Shown here one piece after another: positions 1 through 11,027 of a stretch of 64,000 nucleotides of DNA. Origin of the DNA: Cucumis sativus (Eukaryota; Streptophyta; Magnoliopsida; Cucurbitales; Cucurbitaceae). The stretch spans positions 26,524,075-26,588,074 of the forward strand of contig NC_026658.2 in NCBI RefSeq assembly GCF_000004075.3. Direction: 5' to 3'. A program made the translations under genes and the position numbers. How positions within the stretch are numbered: the stretch's first letter is position 1; each line of letters starts with the position of its first letter. Under the pieces are notes generated by a model. The model ran no database searches and was not told where the DNA came from. It worked only from the letters and a program-made list of their open reading frames with translations.

Positions 1-3000
1 ATTTTAGGGTGGGGGACAGTCTAATTTAAGAGGTCGGTTTACATAGTACAAGAAATTGTGTTAAAGTAGATTCCATATTTTTCAATATTCCATTTAAAGC
101 ATATTACATTTCTTTGAGGGAATTTCGATTTATAGATTATACATTCAATCATATTCGTTGCTTCTAGTGGGTTTGATTATGATCAAACACGTATTTGTAT
201 TATCAGTTTTGTATTTTAATATTAATTTTGAAATTTTAGATCATAATATATTAGTTTTAGTTTTATTTTACCTAAATTCGACTTCTGTTGTAGTGGTTGT
301 GTCCTTGCACAATTTTTTTTGGTTATGGGTTCAATATTGTTCTTACAATTATTTTTACAAAATAACTTTTATTTCAAATATCAATCGGTTTCCTTTCCTC
401 AAATATCAAATTTGTTTGGTCACAACATAGATTTTATTACAAATATCAATAATTTTCTTTTTCAAATATCAATAATTCTCATGCTAATTTTTATTCAAAA
501 CATCAATCATTTTATTTTTTTCAAATATAAATAATTTTCTTTCTCCAATTTTTCTTAAATTTCAATGATTTCCTAAAAGAAAGATTATTTTGATTTCTTA
601 AAAGGGAGATAATTTTTTTAAAAAGAGAAAAAAAACACTATATAAGATAAAACCTTAACTTTTTTCCTGACCCTCATCTAACAAAAGAATTTTAAAAAAT
701 GCAAAAGTCGGTGATTCAAACTTTCACTCTCTCTCAACGATATTCCATTCCATGAAAAATATATTATTGTTTATTTATTTATTTATTTTATGCAAATTTT
801 AAATTCACATATTTACATTACAAAAAATCACGTAAAAATTGTCGATTTTTCTTTACTGCTACAAATGTAGTGAAAATTATTGGAGCATTAGTGAAAAATC
901 AAAATATTTTTTTAACATTTTTTTAGTGTGTTTACTATATAGAGTGTCTAGTGCCCCTAAATAAAATTCATGAATTCGTCACTGGTTATGATTGTCATGA
1001 CAATTTGTGATTGTTATATATATATATTACATTTACAACTATGTATACCTCTTATGATACGTTTGAACCGTTTACTATTAAGATGATAACAACTTACACC
1101 AAAATTTAGCTATAAATATAATTTTTTTCACTGTGTGAAAGAATTATGTTTTTCTTGAAAACATTATGTTTCGGGTTTTATCGTCAAGTTATGTTATAAA
1201 CATTTAGGGAGAAGATTATATGTGAAAGAACTTAAATGAGAAAGAATTTGGGTGTGTTTACACCTCATTAAATATTTTTACAATTTATTTAGTTGTTGAA
1301 TCACAAATTGTTGCATGCCTTCCTTTAAAAAAAAAAAGAAATTTAGAGTTTCTTGCTATTTGGTTGAAGTTGGCTTTAAAAGGATTGATGCTATCTAAAA
1401 CGCTTGTAAGTATTATATATTAAAAAAAATAATAATAATGGCAAAATTAAATGTATGAGTTTTTGTGAAGTAAATAGTTTGTGTGTTATTTTTCTAAAAG
1501 AATTCAAATAATAATAATAATTAATATTGAAAATGAAATAAAAGAGAGGGTAAAGGTGGAAGATATATTAGAAATTAGGGAAAGAGGAAGTAGTTTAATT
1601 GAGAATAATTATTCGTTTTGTTTGGGGAAAAAAGCCATGAGGTCTAACCTCACAAATTGGTCAATGGTTACATCATCAAAAACAAAAGCAAACTAATAAT
1701 AAATAAACACCAAAACCACAACACCCACTCATCATTACTTTTCTTTTTTTCTTTTTTTCTTTTTTCTTTTTTCTTCTATATTTTTTTATTGTGTGCATTT
1801 TTTTAATTAGGAAACCACTTTCTTTCTGCAGAAAATCATTTTCAAAAAATATATAATTTATATGTGCCCTTTGAGTCTCTACTTTACATCTGGTTTTTGA
1901 GACTTTAAAAGTGTTGAAAAAATATTCCACTTTTAATTGTTGAGTTTTGAACTTAATTTTTATTATGTTTTTTTCTTAAAAAAAAAAATTGATTCTTACC
2001 TATTTATTTTAATAGTTTAATCTAAATTTTATATACGCAATTTATTTACACACATATATATGTATATTTATATAAACAATGTATGCAAACTTCATTTTAT
2101 TTAATAATAATTTCCTTAAACAACTTTGTAAAAGAAAATGTTAAACAATTTGTAATAACCCTTTAAATAATAATGGCAATAAATTATAGCTTCATGATTG
2201 ATATATTTTCTCTAACAATTTTTGTTTTTGTGTGTGTATATAGTTAGTGTGGTTTGTTGGAATATGAATGAAATAATTATTTCTTTTAACTTAATTTAAT
2301 TGGTATACGTAATTTGAATTTTGTAATCATTTCTTAATTAATTTTGAAATATGTAAAAAAATTAAGTTATGTAACAACTAAGACATAACCTTTATATTAA
2401 TATTTAATGTTGATTGCTCCGTAAGGTTAACACAATTTTCAATTCTAATTAGCATGCACTTGTCGAAAAAACTATTAGAATCAAATAACAAGTTGGTCGT
2501 AACATATTATAACAATGTCAAATGAAGAAACGCATATCTGTAATTGAGAAACTCTATAACACTAGATATGGTGAAGTGTTAAAAACAACTCACTTTGGAC
2601 TCACCTTTTACATGCCTTGGTTTAGCTAAATTTATCAATGTGAACCACATCCTTCCATTTTCCAATCATCATTTACAATATCTCATTGATGTTTTAAATC
2701 TATTTTAAAAGTCTCATCAATTAGAAAAATATATTTTTTGAAAACTTATCTCAGTGTGTACATATGTACTTATATATTTAATCATTAAAAAATTTGTTTT
2801 AAAAAATAAAAAATCAAACACACAGTATTATCACGAAGTTCTTGCAAAAATAATAAAAAAAATTATGATCTAAATAATAAAAAAAATTATGACCATAACA
2901 CTCATGTCATTACATTTTTTAAATTGCAAAAATAGTAAATCTAAAAATCGATAACCTTATAATTATCACTAATTTTGTCATATTCATAATATATAAAAAA

Positions 3001-4270
3001 ATATGTATTATAGACTTTTTTTTTTTCTAAATATTTTTGTTATTAGATGCAATTTTTCTAATATTTGATGGAACTAAAAAATACAAACTTGGCTTAAAAA
3101 ATAAGGAAAAGGAAAAGGAAAAGACAAAACTATTATTAATAGTAATAAATAAATAAATAATTTTGAATGAGTTTGCCGGCCGACCGAGGAAAACATTTAA
3201 TATTTTCACGTCAAATTTAATTTATTGGTCCTTTTTTCTTTTATTTACTTTTTTTTTTAATAAAAAAATCACTTATTAGTCCATATTTTTTATTCCAAAA
3301 ATTAAGAAAATTGGTTAAAAAATAAAATATTTAATCAAGTGTAATGAATTTTGTCTTTAATGATTTTGGTGGACGGAGTAAAAATAGTTTATCAACTTTT
3401 TTACTTTTTAAATAATCCAAAATATTTATCCTTTTAGTTCGAAAATATATTTGTTTATCCTAATTACATAAACATATCTTTTTTTTTACTCTTTGTGGTT
3501 ATAAAAATAGATATATAAGGTTTATGATTTTTCAAAATGTACATTTCTAGACATGTATTTTTAAAGTAAGTTTAAACGTCACTCAAATGACTTTATACTT
3601 TTATTTTAAATAATTATATGTCATCTTAAATTAAAAAAAATAAATCTAAAAATCATATTCTTTCTTAATGTTTTTTTTTTGGAAATTTGCAAAAATAACA
3701 ACAAAATTTATGATAATAGAACTCATATCACTTACATTTTTAAAATTGCAAAAATAACAAATTTAAAAACAGATTATCGTTTGCCAAATTTACAATATGT
3801 AAGAAAGATGTATTACGAACTAGTTTTTTCTAAAAAAATTTGTCATCCAATGCAATTTCTAAACTTATGAACTGAAAAAAAATGTAAAATTTTAAAGTTG
3901 GAGGATCAAGAACTCCACAAAATGTTTTTAATAACTAAATCTATATATTTAAAATCAACCCAACTTGAACGATACTTTAAATCATTAAAGAAACACGAAT
4001 CATATCATAAAAGTGGTATAAATTTATGTTAGCTTATTTAATATAGCGTTTAATAAGTTATTAAAATATTTGATTATGTTTTACTTAAATACACTTGTAA
4101 AAATGGTTAAGAATAAACTTTTAACTTGATATCCTCCGTATGTTTTAAAAAATAAGAGGTATCGGTTTTAGTTGATACAACAAAAAACTTCAACTTTTGT
4201 ACGTAAATTTTGGTATATTGATATTTAAGAAAACACCCATCAGCGTTAAGAGGTTAGCAACGTCCGAATG
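1..4270. other. AT-rich intergenic region without a recognisable gene
   Basis: Both strands were read and only short, low-complexity open frames were found. None resembles a known protein. The stretch is rich in A and T runs and carries short microsatellites such as the TTTA run near 770-790. A pair of similar ~100-bp segments at 2842-2955 and 3688-3782 is listed separately. The part nearest 4270 is probably the distal promoter of the SH3P gene. Confidence 0.6.
2842..3782. repeat. pair of diverged ~100-bp direct repeats
   Basis: The segments at about 2842-2955 and 3688-3782 share an order of short blocks: TGCAAAAATAA, an AATTTATGA-like block, an ACTCATRTCA-like block, ACATTTTT, AAATTGCAAAAATA, then AAATTTAAAAA-like sequence. 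They lie about 845 bp apart in the same orientation. This could be a diverged dispersed repeat or the subterminal parts of an old element. No termini were found. Confidence 0.4.
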
Positions 4271-4275
4271 AGAGT

Positions 4276-4691
4276 CACGTGCGAGTAGTAAGCGCTTTTT
4301 GGCCGTCGGAAAAGCAATTTTGGTCGTAAAAAGTCGGTGGCCTTTTCCACTATTTCTTCGTTTTCACCTTCAACTTCCAACTTTTTTTATCTCCTTCCTC
4401 TATTCTCTGTTCCTTCAATCATTCATTACCCATCATCAATTATTCCATAACAAATTCACCTAAATTCGATTCCATCATCATCCTCTTCGCCTTCTTCTTC
4501 TTCGTAATTGCTGCTTCAAGATTCACTTCACTCTCCTCTGCTTCGTTTTACGCGTTTTTTTTTTGGTATCAGAAACATTCTTTTGTCTCTATGATCAAGT
4601 TCTTCTGATCAGAGCGATATCTGATCTGCTGTGAGAATCGAGTATGTTTTGATCCGGTGGAATCGCGTTTGTTTTTAGTAGTTTTTCTTTT
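4276..4691 (+). promoter_or_regulatory. proximal promoter and 5' leader of the SH3P gene
   Basis: A perfect G-box core CACGTG lies at 4276-4281, about 410 bp before the start codon. From about 4320 the sequence becomes rich in CTT/TTC (for example 4370-4510), typical of plant 5' untranslated leaders. No clear TATA box was recognised, and the transcription start was not determined. G-boxes bind bZIP and bHLH factors in plants; function here is inference. Confidence 0.4.
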
Positions 4692-7600
4692 ATGGAGGCT
4701 ATTCGGAAGCAAGCCAGCAAGTTCAGGGAGCAGGTTGCGAAGCAGCAACAGGTTACTGTCGTTTTCATTCTCGTCGTTTTCTTGATTTTGTTTCTTTTTG
4801 TCATGAATTCTGTACTGCTTTTGTGATTCTTGTTCTCTTTGTTAGTGGAGTGTTTTTCCTTTTGTTTTGGTCGACTTATGTTCGTTGTGTTTGTAGGCCT
4901 TGATGATAAAATTAGGGCATTTCGGTACGGAACCATTATTGGCTGATGAAGCTGAAATCCAGTGCCATCAGCAGCTTCATAATCTTTACAATTCTACCAG
5001 GACAGCTAAGGTAAAGTCCCGGTGGAGTTTTTCTTTTCTTTTCTTCCCGGTCTTTATTTACGAATTTGAGATAATGTGATTCCAGGATTCAATTTGATAT
5101 GGACTGTGAAGTGTGAATTACGAGTTCTATCGATATAGTTTTGTTTTCAATGATATTATTAAAGCAGACGTTAGTTAATATATTCTAAGTTTCTAACCAA
5201 TTATTGACAAAAATGAAACGATTGCCTTCTGCAGCATTTTCAGAAGAATCTCGTTCGAGGTATTGAAGGTTTTATTTCTTTGAGTACAAAGCAAATGGCT
5301 ATCGGTAAGGATTTTGTTTCTCTTTTTCCCATTTGATGTCTTTTATTTGGCTATACATTTTTCTTTTCCTGGTATTGAATATTGAAGATGTATTCGCTTT
5401 ATGTATGCACTCAAACATTTCCAAATATCCAGTGAGGAGGTTAGCTGATGACTGTAGCAAATATGGAGCCAATAATCAGAATAGCTGTCCGGCCCTTGCA
5501 ACGGCTGTTCTTAATTTCAGTACGTCGCATAGTTCAATTGAAGACAAGAAGGAATCTTTACTTGGAATCCTGGGAGATCAGGTAATTGAGAAAAGCCTTG
5601 TGCTTTATCGCCTTCATACATCCTGCTTATTTTATTATCTCTACACGAATGTTGTTTTGTATTTCTGCGAGTCATATGTTCATAGATTCAAGTGTTTGTA
5701 TGCATAATTTTTCTATTTGGTTTATTTATATATGAAAGAGTAATTGTATTGTTTGTTTGTTTTTACTTCTACTTGTGCGTGCTCATCTTGACAAATCAGA
5801 ATCAATGAACTTTGTCTAAGCTGAAAAAATCTGAAACTCATGAAAAGGGGGAAAGAAACACATTGTTTCTGTAAGCCGTTTATATTTTCTTTAACTACAA
5901 AGTTCATTGAAGTGGTCGGTATTGATGTTCTTTGGGATTCTTTAGAAGTGATTGGTGCTGAAATTTTCTGAGGAACACTAATATAATTCTTAACTTATAA
6001 TGCAAAAATATTAAAATTGTACGCTTTTTCTATTTTCTTTGTTATGCTTCTAATTGTGATGCAGGTATAAACCTCAGGTATGTGATCCTCTACGTGCGCA
6101 AATAACAGGGGCACCTTTGGAGGATGCCCGTCATCTAACACACCGTTATGATAAACTGCGACAAGAAGTGGAAATCCAGGTAATACTTGATCTGAAGTAC
6201 AAATTTAAATGTATGGTTGCTAAGGATTTAGTAGTGAACAAAATACATTCTCTTCAGGCAGCTGAAGTTTTGAGACGCCGAGCTAAGTCAAGAGATTCTT
6301 CTATTTCGGCTGAGAGTGCCACAAGGCTTGAAAATGCAGAAGCAAGATTAACTGAACTTAAGTCTACAATGATGGCACTGGGTAAAGAAGCAACCACTGC
6401 TATGCAATCGGTTGAGGCGCAACAGCAACAAGTAACTTATGAAAGACTTCGTACTATGGTATTGCTATAGTTTGTACTCTTTGACCAACTTTCATGCTAT
6501 TTCATTGTTTGGATTATTTATCTTTACAAGAATTCTTTGAGAAATGTACTTAAAAGTATTCTGTGGGTAAATTCATTTTGTAGGTGGACGCTGAGAGATC
6601 TTACCACCAACATGCCCTTACTAATTTAGAAATGCTGAATTATGAGGTTGGTTACATACATTGCTCAATGGCTTTGAGCCTATGCGGATACTCTTAGTGA
6701 AAATACTACCTTTGCTCTTCATACATTTGTTTTGCATTCTGACAGGATATTTTTTATGCTTATTGCTTACTGTGTTTTATTATTTTCGGTTTATGTGAGA
6801 AAGGTTATGACTCCATAGTTTCTTCCATTGTTTATCATTGGAGGCCAGTTGATTCAGCTGGCGCAATCAGATGGGTCTTTGTCAACCGTGGCCCTTGCGA
6901 CGGACACAAATACAGTACCCACAATTAGAAATGGAGAGGAAAACGATCAACCATCTGAGTACAAAAAGACGACGTCAAAGAAGTCTGATGCGCGTGGCCC
7001 TCTAGATGAAAATAAGGACTACATTATTGCAAAAGTAAGATCTCAACTTTTTTGGGGTCTTGTTCGTACAGCATTCTATCCTAAATAACTGGAGGAATTA
7101 AAATTCAGATCCATGAATTAATAATGATGACGTGTGAGAATATTTGGCATTATTTCACTGTCGTGTAATGTCGTAAGTCCTTTAAATCTTGGGATCATCT
7201 GTATGTTCATAACTTTTTGTTTGCATAATAAGATAACGATGTGATGTGTTTCGCCTCGCTGCTGATGTTTTGGACCTTGTTGAATATTTTTAGATTTTGC
7301 GTTCTGTAGTCACGTTACTTCTAGTTTATAATAAAACTTAGTTCTTCTTGTAGGTTATTCACCCATTTGATGCTCAGGCAGAAGGCGAGTTAAGTTTATC
7401 CATTGACGATTATGTTGTGCTTCGTCAGGTATTTCTAATCATAAGGAAAAAAGCATCACCTAATTATCAATATGATAACCAACAAAATGCTGTCACTTAA
7501 GTGTATGTTTGCGATTGTTTCTAAGATAGCTAAAATCACTCTTAACAAACATGTTTTTAATCATTCAAAACTTTTTTTTATGTTTAAAATTGTGTTTCAA

Positions 7601-7904
7601 GGTGGTTTTGAACGTGACAAAGGCTTGTTTAACTATTTTAAAATCACTTCCATACATGTTCTAGGTGCACAACGAGATGCATACATGTTAAAACTTAAAA
7701 CAAATAATGAACAAAACGATTCAACTTATTATATATGCATCCTTTTGGAAATGGTTCATGAAGATGTTTTATCAGGTGTGGCCTAATGGATGGTCCGAGG
7801 GAGAATGCAAAGGAAAAACAGGTTGGTTTCCATCTGCATATGTCGAGAAGCAAGAAAACATATTGGCGACTTCTCGATCTTTATCTGACTCTAAATCCCC
7901 ATAA
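4692..7904 (+). CDS. SH3 domain-containing protein, plant SH3P1/2/3 family
   Basis: Ten coding exons read in frame: 4692-4751, 4897-5010, 5235-5304, 5433-5581, 6078-6179, 6258-6458, 6584-6646, 6849-7034, 7354-7428 and 7776-7904, giving 382 aa. The start MEAIRKQASKFREQVAKQQQ matches the conserved N-terminus of Arabidopsis SH3P proteins. Residues 1 to about 260 form a charged, helical BAR-like region that includes GAPLEDARHLTHRYDKLRQE. A linker follows, then an SH3 domain at about 309-367 with VIHPFDA, GWSEGECKGKTGWFP and a final AYVEK. Known members bind membranes, clathrin/dynamin-type proteins and, for SH3P2, autophagosomes. Length fits the family (about 350-440 aa). The weakest junction is exon 7 to 8, where the family sequence is variable. 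Which of the three paralogues it equals is not resolved. Confidence 0.93.
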
Positions 7905-8959
7905 AATCTGCATGATTATTGCATTTTCTATCATGTGGTGCTGCCAATGTTCGTTTGTGATATTTATGATGTTGAATACCAAGTCTTTGATATTTTTTCT
8001 TTGTGCAGAAGAGGATTTGTTTTTTTTTTGTTGAGTAAAAAGTAAATGATTTGTAATTATTATTCAGTCTGTGTCTGTATTAGAGATTTTGAATTTAGTT
8101 TGTATTATTCCAAAATTTATTATTGTTATTTATTTGGTTGATAATATTAATATTCGTTTTGAAATTGTAGTTGGTGTAATCCTCAGGTATGTTATGGCAG
8201 GGCTAAGTCACTATCCCATTCTTAATTTTTCTTTATCTTTCCTTTTTTATAGGGTTCTCCAACCAAAATATTTATAAAATAGGATAAATTTTCAATTCTA
8301 TCAAATGATTGATTAGTTGTGTGCATATATATAGTTCTATTTTTATTTATTATTTGTTTTAGGATTACAATTTGTGCAAACATTTGGGTTTTGGAATGAA
8401 AAATCATGTTACGTTTTTGGCATTTGTTACTATTTTAGTATTGTATTGTATGTGTGTCTACACATATACATATATATATATGCAAAAGGTTTTGGAATTT
8501 GAGAATTTTTCTTTTGAAAATTTAGTAACCGTTGATTACAAAATTTGAACTTAAAAAATTTATTGGACACAAGATGAAGAGTTTAGGTTTTGTTTCATTG
8601 TCATTTGTATCTTGTTTGATAATTAATTTATTTTTATGTTTTTGTTAGTGAAAGCTAAGCTTATTTTCATTGATCTCAAGTAGAATAGGTGAGTTGCATT
8701 TCGAGCCCAACTTCTAAAATAATAAAACAAAGTTTTAAAAATCTATTCTTTTGTTGTCAAATTTTAACTTGGTTTTTGAAATACATAGGTTTATTACACC
8801 AAGCAATTTTTATCAAAATCACTCTAAACTCAACTACATCACACATATATTTTGTCAACTTGAGCTTAGGTTAATTGGAAGGTCTTGAGTTCAAATCCCT
8901 CCACCCTCACGTTGTACTTAATTTTTTTAAAAAAATCAAGCGATTTAGAGTTTATGAAC

Positions 8960-8994
<35 letters not shown>

Positions 8995-9359
8995 TTTAGA
9001 GTTCGCGTAAAAAGTATCTCTAAACTTTCAAAAGTTTAAAACATGCATTTAAACTTTTAAAATGAGTCCAAAAATTTATTACCATTAGTGTTGAATGAAG
9101 ATAGTTGCATTTTTATTTAGAACAATTGAAAAGATTGCATTTTATGTTTAGAACTATGAAAAAGGTTCATAAATACCCCTGGGCTTAGAAGAAGTTAAAA
9201 TATGCTCTCAATAATCTAAAATTACACCATTTTCTCACCACCTAAAATTTTAGGTTAAAGTTATGGTTTTAAATTTTAGTTACTAACAAAAATGAATTGA
9301 AGCATAAAGTTTTTCGATTTTGAAAGTTGTGGAGCATTTTATAATTTAGGCTAATTTTT
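7905..9359. other. intergenic region between the SH3P gene and the MULE
   Basis: The first 150-200 bases are probably the 3' untranslated region of the SH3P gene (T-rich, with AATAAA-like sequence not clearly seen). The rest is AT-rich with no credible coding frame. It holds a 15-unit AT microsatellite at 8963-8992 and a short tRNA-B-box-like sequence near 8887. The MULE terminal repeat begins at about 9360. Confidence 0.5.
8963..8992. repeat. (AT)15 microsatellite
   Basis: An uninterrupted run of about 15 AT dinucleotides is read directly from the sequence between the SH3P gene and the MULE. It is likely to vary in length between accessions. Confidence 0.9.
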
Positions 9360-9486
9360 GGAGAATTGACAAAAAATAGGCCAAAAATGGGGTAGATAAA
9401 GACTTTTAGGATTAATTGTAAAAAAGTTGACATTTAGGACAAATTGGAGGTGAAATGACGAAAATACCCTCATTTAATTTCATTCC
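9360..9486 (+). repeat. left terminal inverted repeat of the MULE
   Basis: Read inward it starts at GGAGAATTGAC and continues through GGGTAGATAAAGAC, AGGACAAATTGGAGGTGAAA and ACGAAAATACCCTC. Each block matches the reverse complement of 17237-17363 with only scattered substitutions. Similarity fades after the TTTAATTTCA block. The outermost base is uncertain by a few positions. Confidence 0.88.
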
Positions 9487-9529
9487 TCTTTTCTTCTTTT
9501 TCCTTTTCTTCAACCCAGAGACAGAGAAG

Positions 9530-10540
9530 GCCGTTCAAAAGAAAAAAAACGTAAACCTCCCGCATTTGAACTCTCCTGCCTCTGCAGTTACCCCCTTCAA
9601 CTCTCTCCCGCCTCCGGTGAACGTTTTTCTCTTCTGTCCATTTCTTCTCCACTTCCATCCATTTCTTCTCCACGACTCTCCACTATATTTTCCGATTTCA
9701 ACTTTTTCACCGAACGTTTCCATTTCTTCTGCACGGGTCTCTGTTTTAGTTTCGACTTCAACTCCGGTGAACGCTTCTCCACTTCCATCCATTTCGATTT
9801 CAGCTTTGTTTTCACCGGACCTCTCCATTTCTTATCCACTCCTCTACATTGGCAGTGTCGTATCCATCATCTTTGAAGTCAAGTGAGTAATAAAATCTCA
9901 GTTTTTTTTTTTTAAAGTTAGTCTGTTGAAGATATGTTTATCTATTATTACAGTATCCATCTTGTTTGTTTAAGTTGTCTGTTGAGATCTGAGTTTTTTG
10001 TTTTGGGCACATTTTAGATATATCATTAAATTTGTAGAGAAGAAATGCATGTCGTATGCACACAGACATAGAGAACCGTGGGAGCCATTCTGTTTTTAGG
10101 AAGAAAAACCATTTCCTTTGCAATGTACTGTAATAATAGAAAAACCATACCTTGGAGTTTAGAACTTGAATTCCAACATATTTGGTATCCCATCTAAACT
10201 CTGCAAAGCTACCAGTACAACAATGTTGAAAGACATTATCATAAGCTGCATTGTTGTTCTCTACTTTGTTAATGTTTTTAGTGATGTAGTTCCAATAGAA
10301 TACAATCTTTATTGCCTTGTATAACCAAGAAGCTCCCCATATTAATTCGTCCTATGTCAAACCAATTTATTTAAGATTCATATGTTAGAGAAAATTTGAA
10401 GACAAATGATTCAATTAGTTTTGTTCCTAAACATACATGTAGACTTTCCTCCTACTATTAATCATTTTAGTAAAAGTGTTACAATATATGTTTAGCAGTG
10501 CAAGCAATTTGGTTTAGTAATCTAATTTGGTTTATTGGCC
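9530..10540. other. left subterminal non-coding part of the MULE
   Basis: About 9580-9840 is strongly C/T-rich and holds internally repeated phrases such as CTCCACTTCCATCCATTTC (9649 and 9777). The open frames that cross it on both strands are compositional, not coding. The remainder to 10540 is AT-rich with no protein similarity recognised. In autonomous MULEs this position holds the promoter and leader of the inner gene. Confidence 0.5.
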
Positions 10541-10545
10541 TTTGA

Positions 10546-10935
10546 CCAAAATTTGAGTAGAAGTCCCAAGATGAGAGTATTACCCTTCCTAAATTGTTTA
10601 GAATGCATGTTTAACTAGTTTACTGGGTTTTAAGGGTTTAGGGTTAGCAATTTTATTAGACTTAGCAAGTAATAGCCTTGAATTTTTCCATCTCGCACCT
10701 ATCAGCACCTATCTCGCACCTTCCAAAATTTGAGTAGAAGTCCCAAGATGAGAGTGTTAACCTTCCTAAACCGTTTAGAATGCATGTTTAGCTAGTCTAC
10801 TAGGTGTTAAGGCTTTAGGGTTAGCAATTTTATTAGACTTAGGAACTTTGCCTTCAATTTTTCCATCATCTCGCACCTATCAGCACCTATCTCGCACCTT
10901 CCAAAATTTCAGTAGAAGTATGAAGATGCTAGTGC
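10546..10935 (+). repeat. tandem direct repeat, ~177-bp unit, two copies plus a third start
   Basis: Unit starts at 10546, 10723 and 10901 share CCAAAATTTSAGTAGAAGT; the first two continue CCCAAGATGAGAGT, TTTAGAATGCATGTTTA, TTTAGGGTTAGCAATTTTATTAGACTTAG and TCTCGCACCTATCAGCACCTATCTCGCACCTT. The third copy breaks off after about 30 bases. The spacing is 177 and 178 bp. The array lies inside the MULE, upstream of the Ulp1 gene, and the ATCTCGCA motif in it recurs inverted near the other end. Confidence 0.9.
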
Positions 10936-11027
10936 ATCCATGTTTAGTAAGTCTCTTATGCAATTATATTTAATTAGTTTTTTTTTTATGCAGGTTTCAG
11001 TATGGCTTCGACATCAACTAACGGTCC

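Noticed and set aside
8860..8905. tRNA-derived SINE near 8887, and a similar B-box-like phrase near 31965
   Set aside because: The B-box-like GAGTTCAAATCC is present, but the A-box-like TAGGTTAATTGG is only about 20 bp before it, too near for a tRNA head, and no clear element ends were seen.
9455..9886. Open frames on both strands in the C/T-rich MULE arm
   Set aside because: They follow base composition and internal short repeats. No protein family was recognised, and several frames overlap on both strands.
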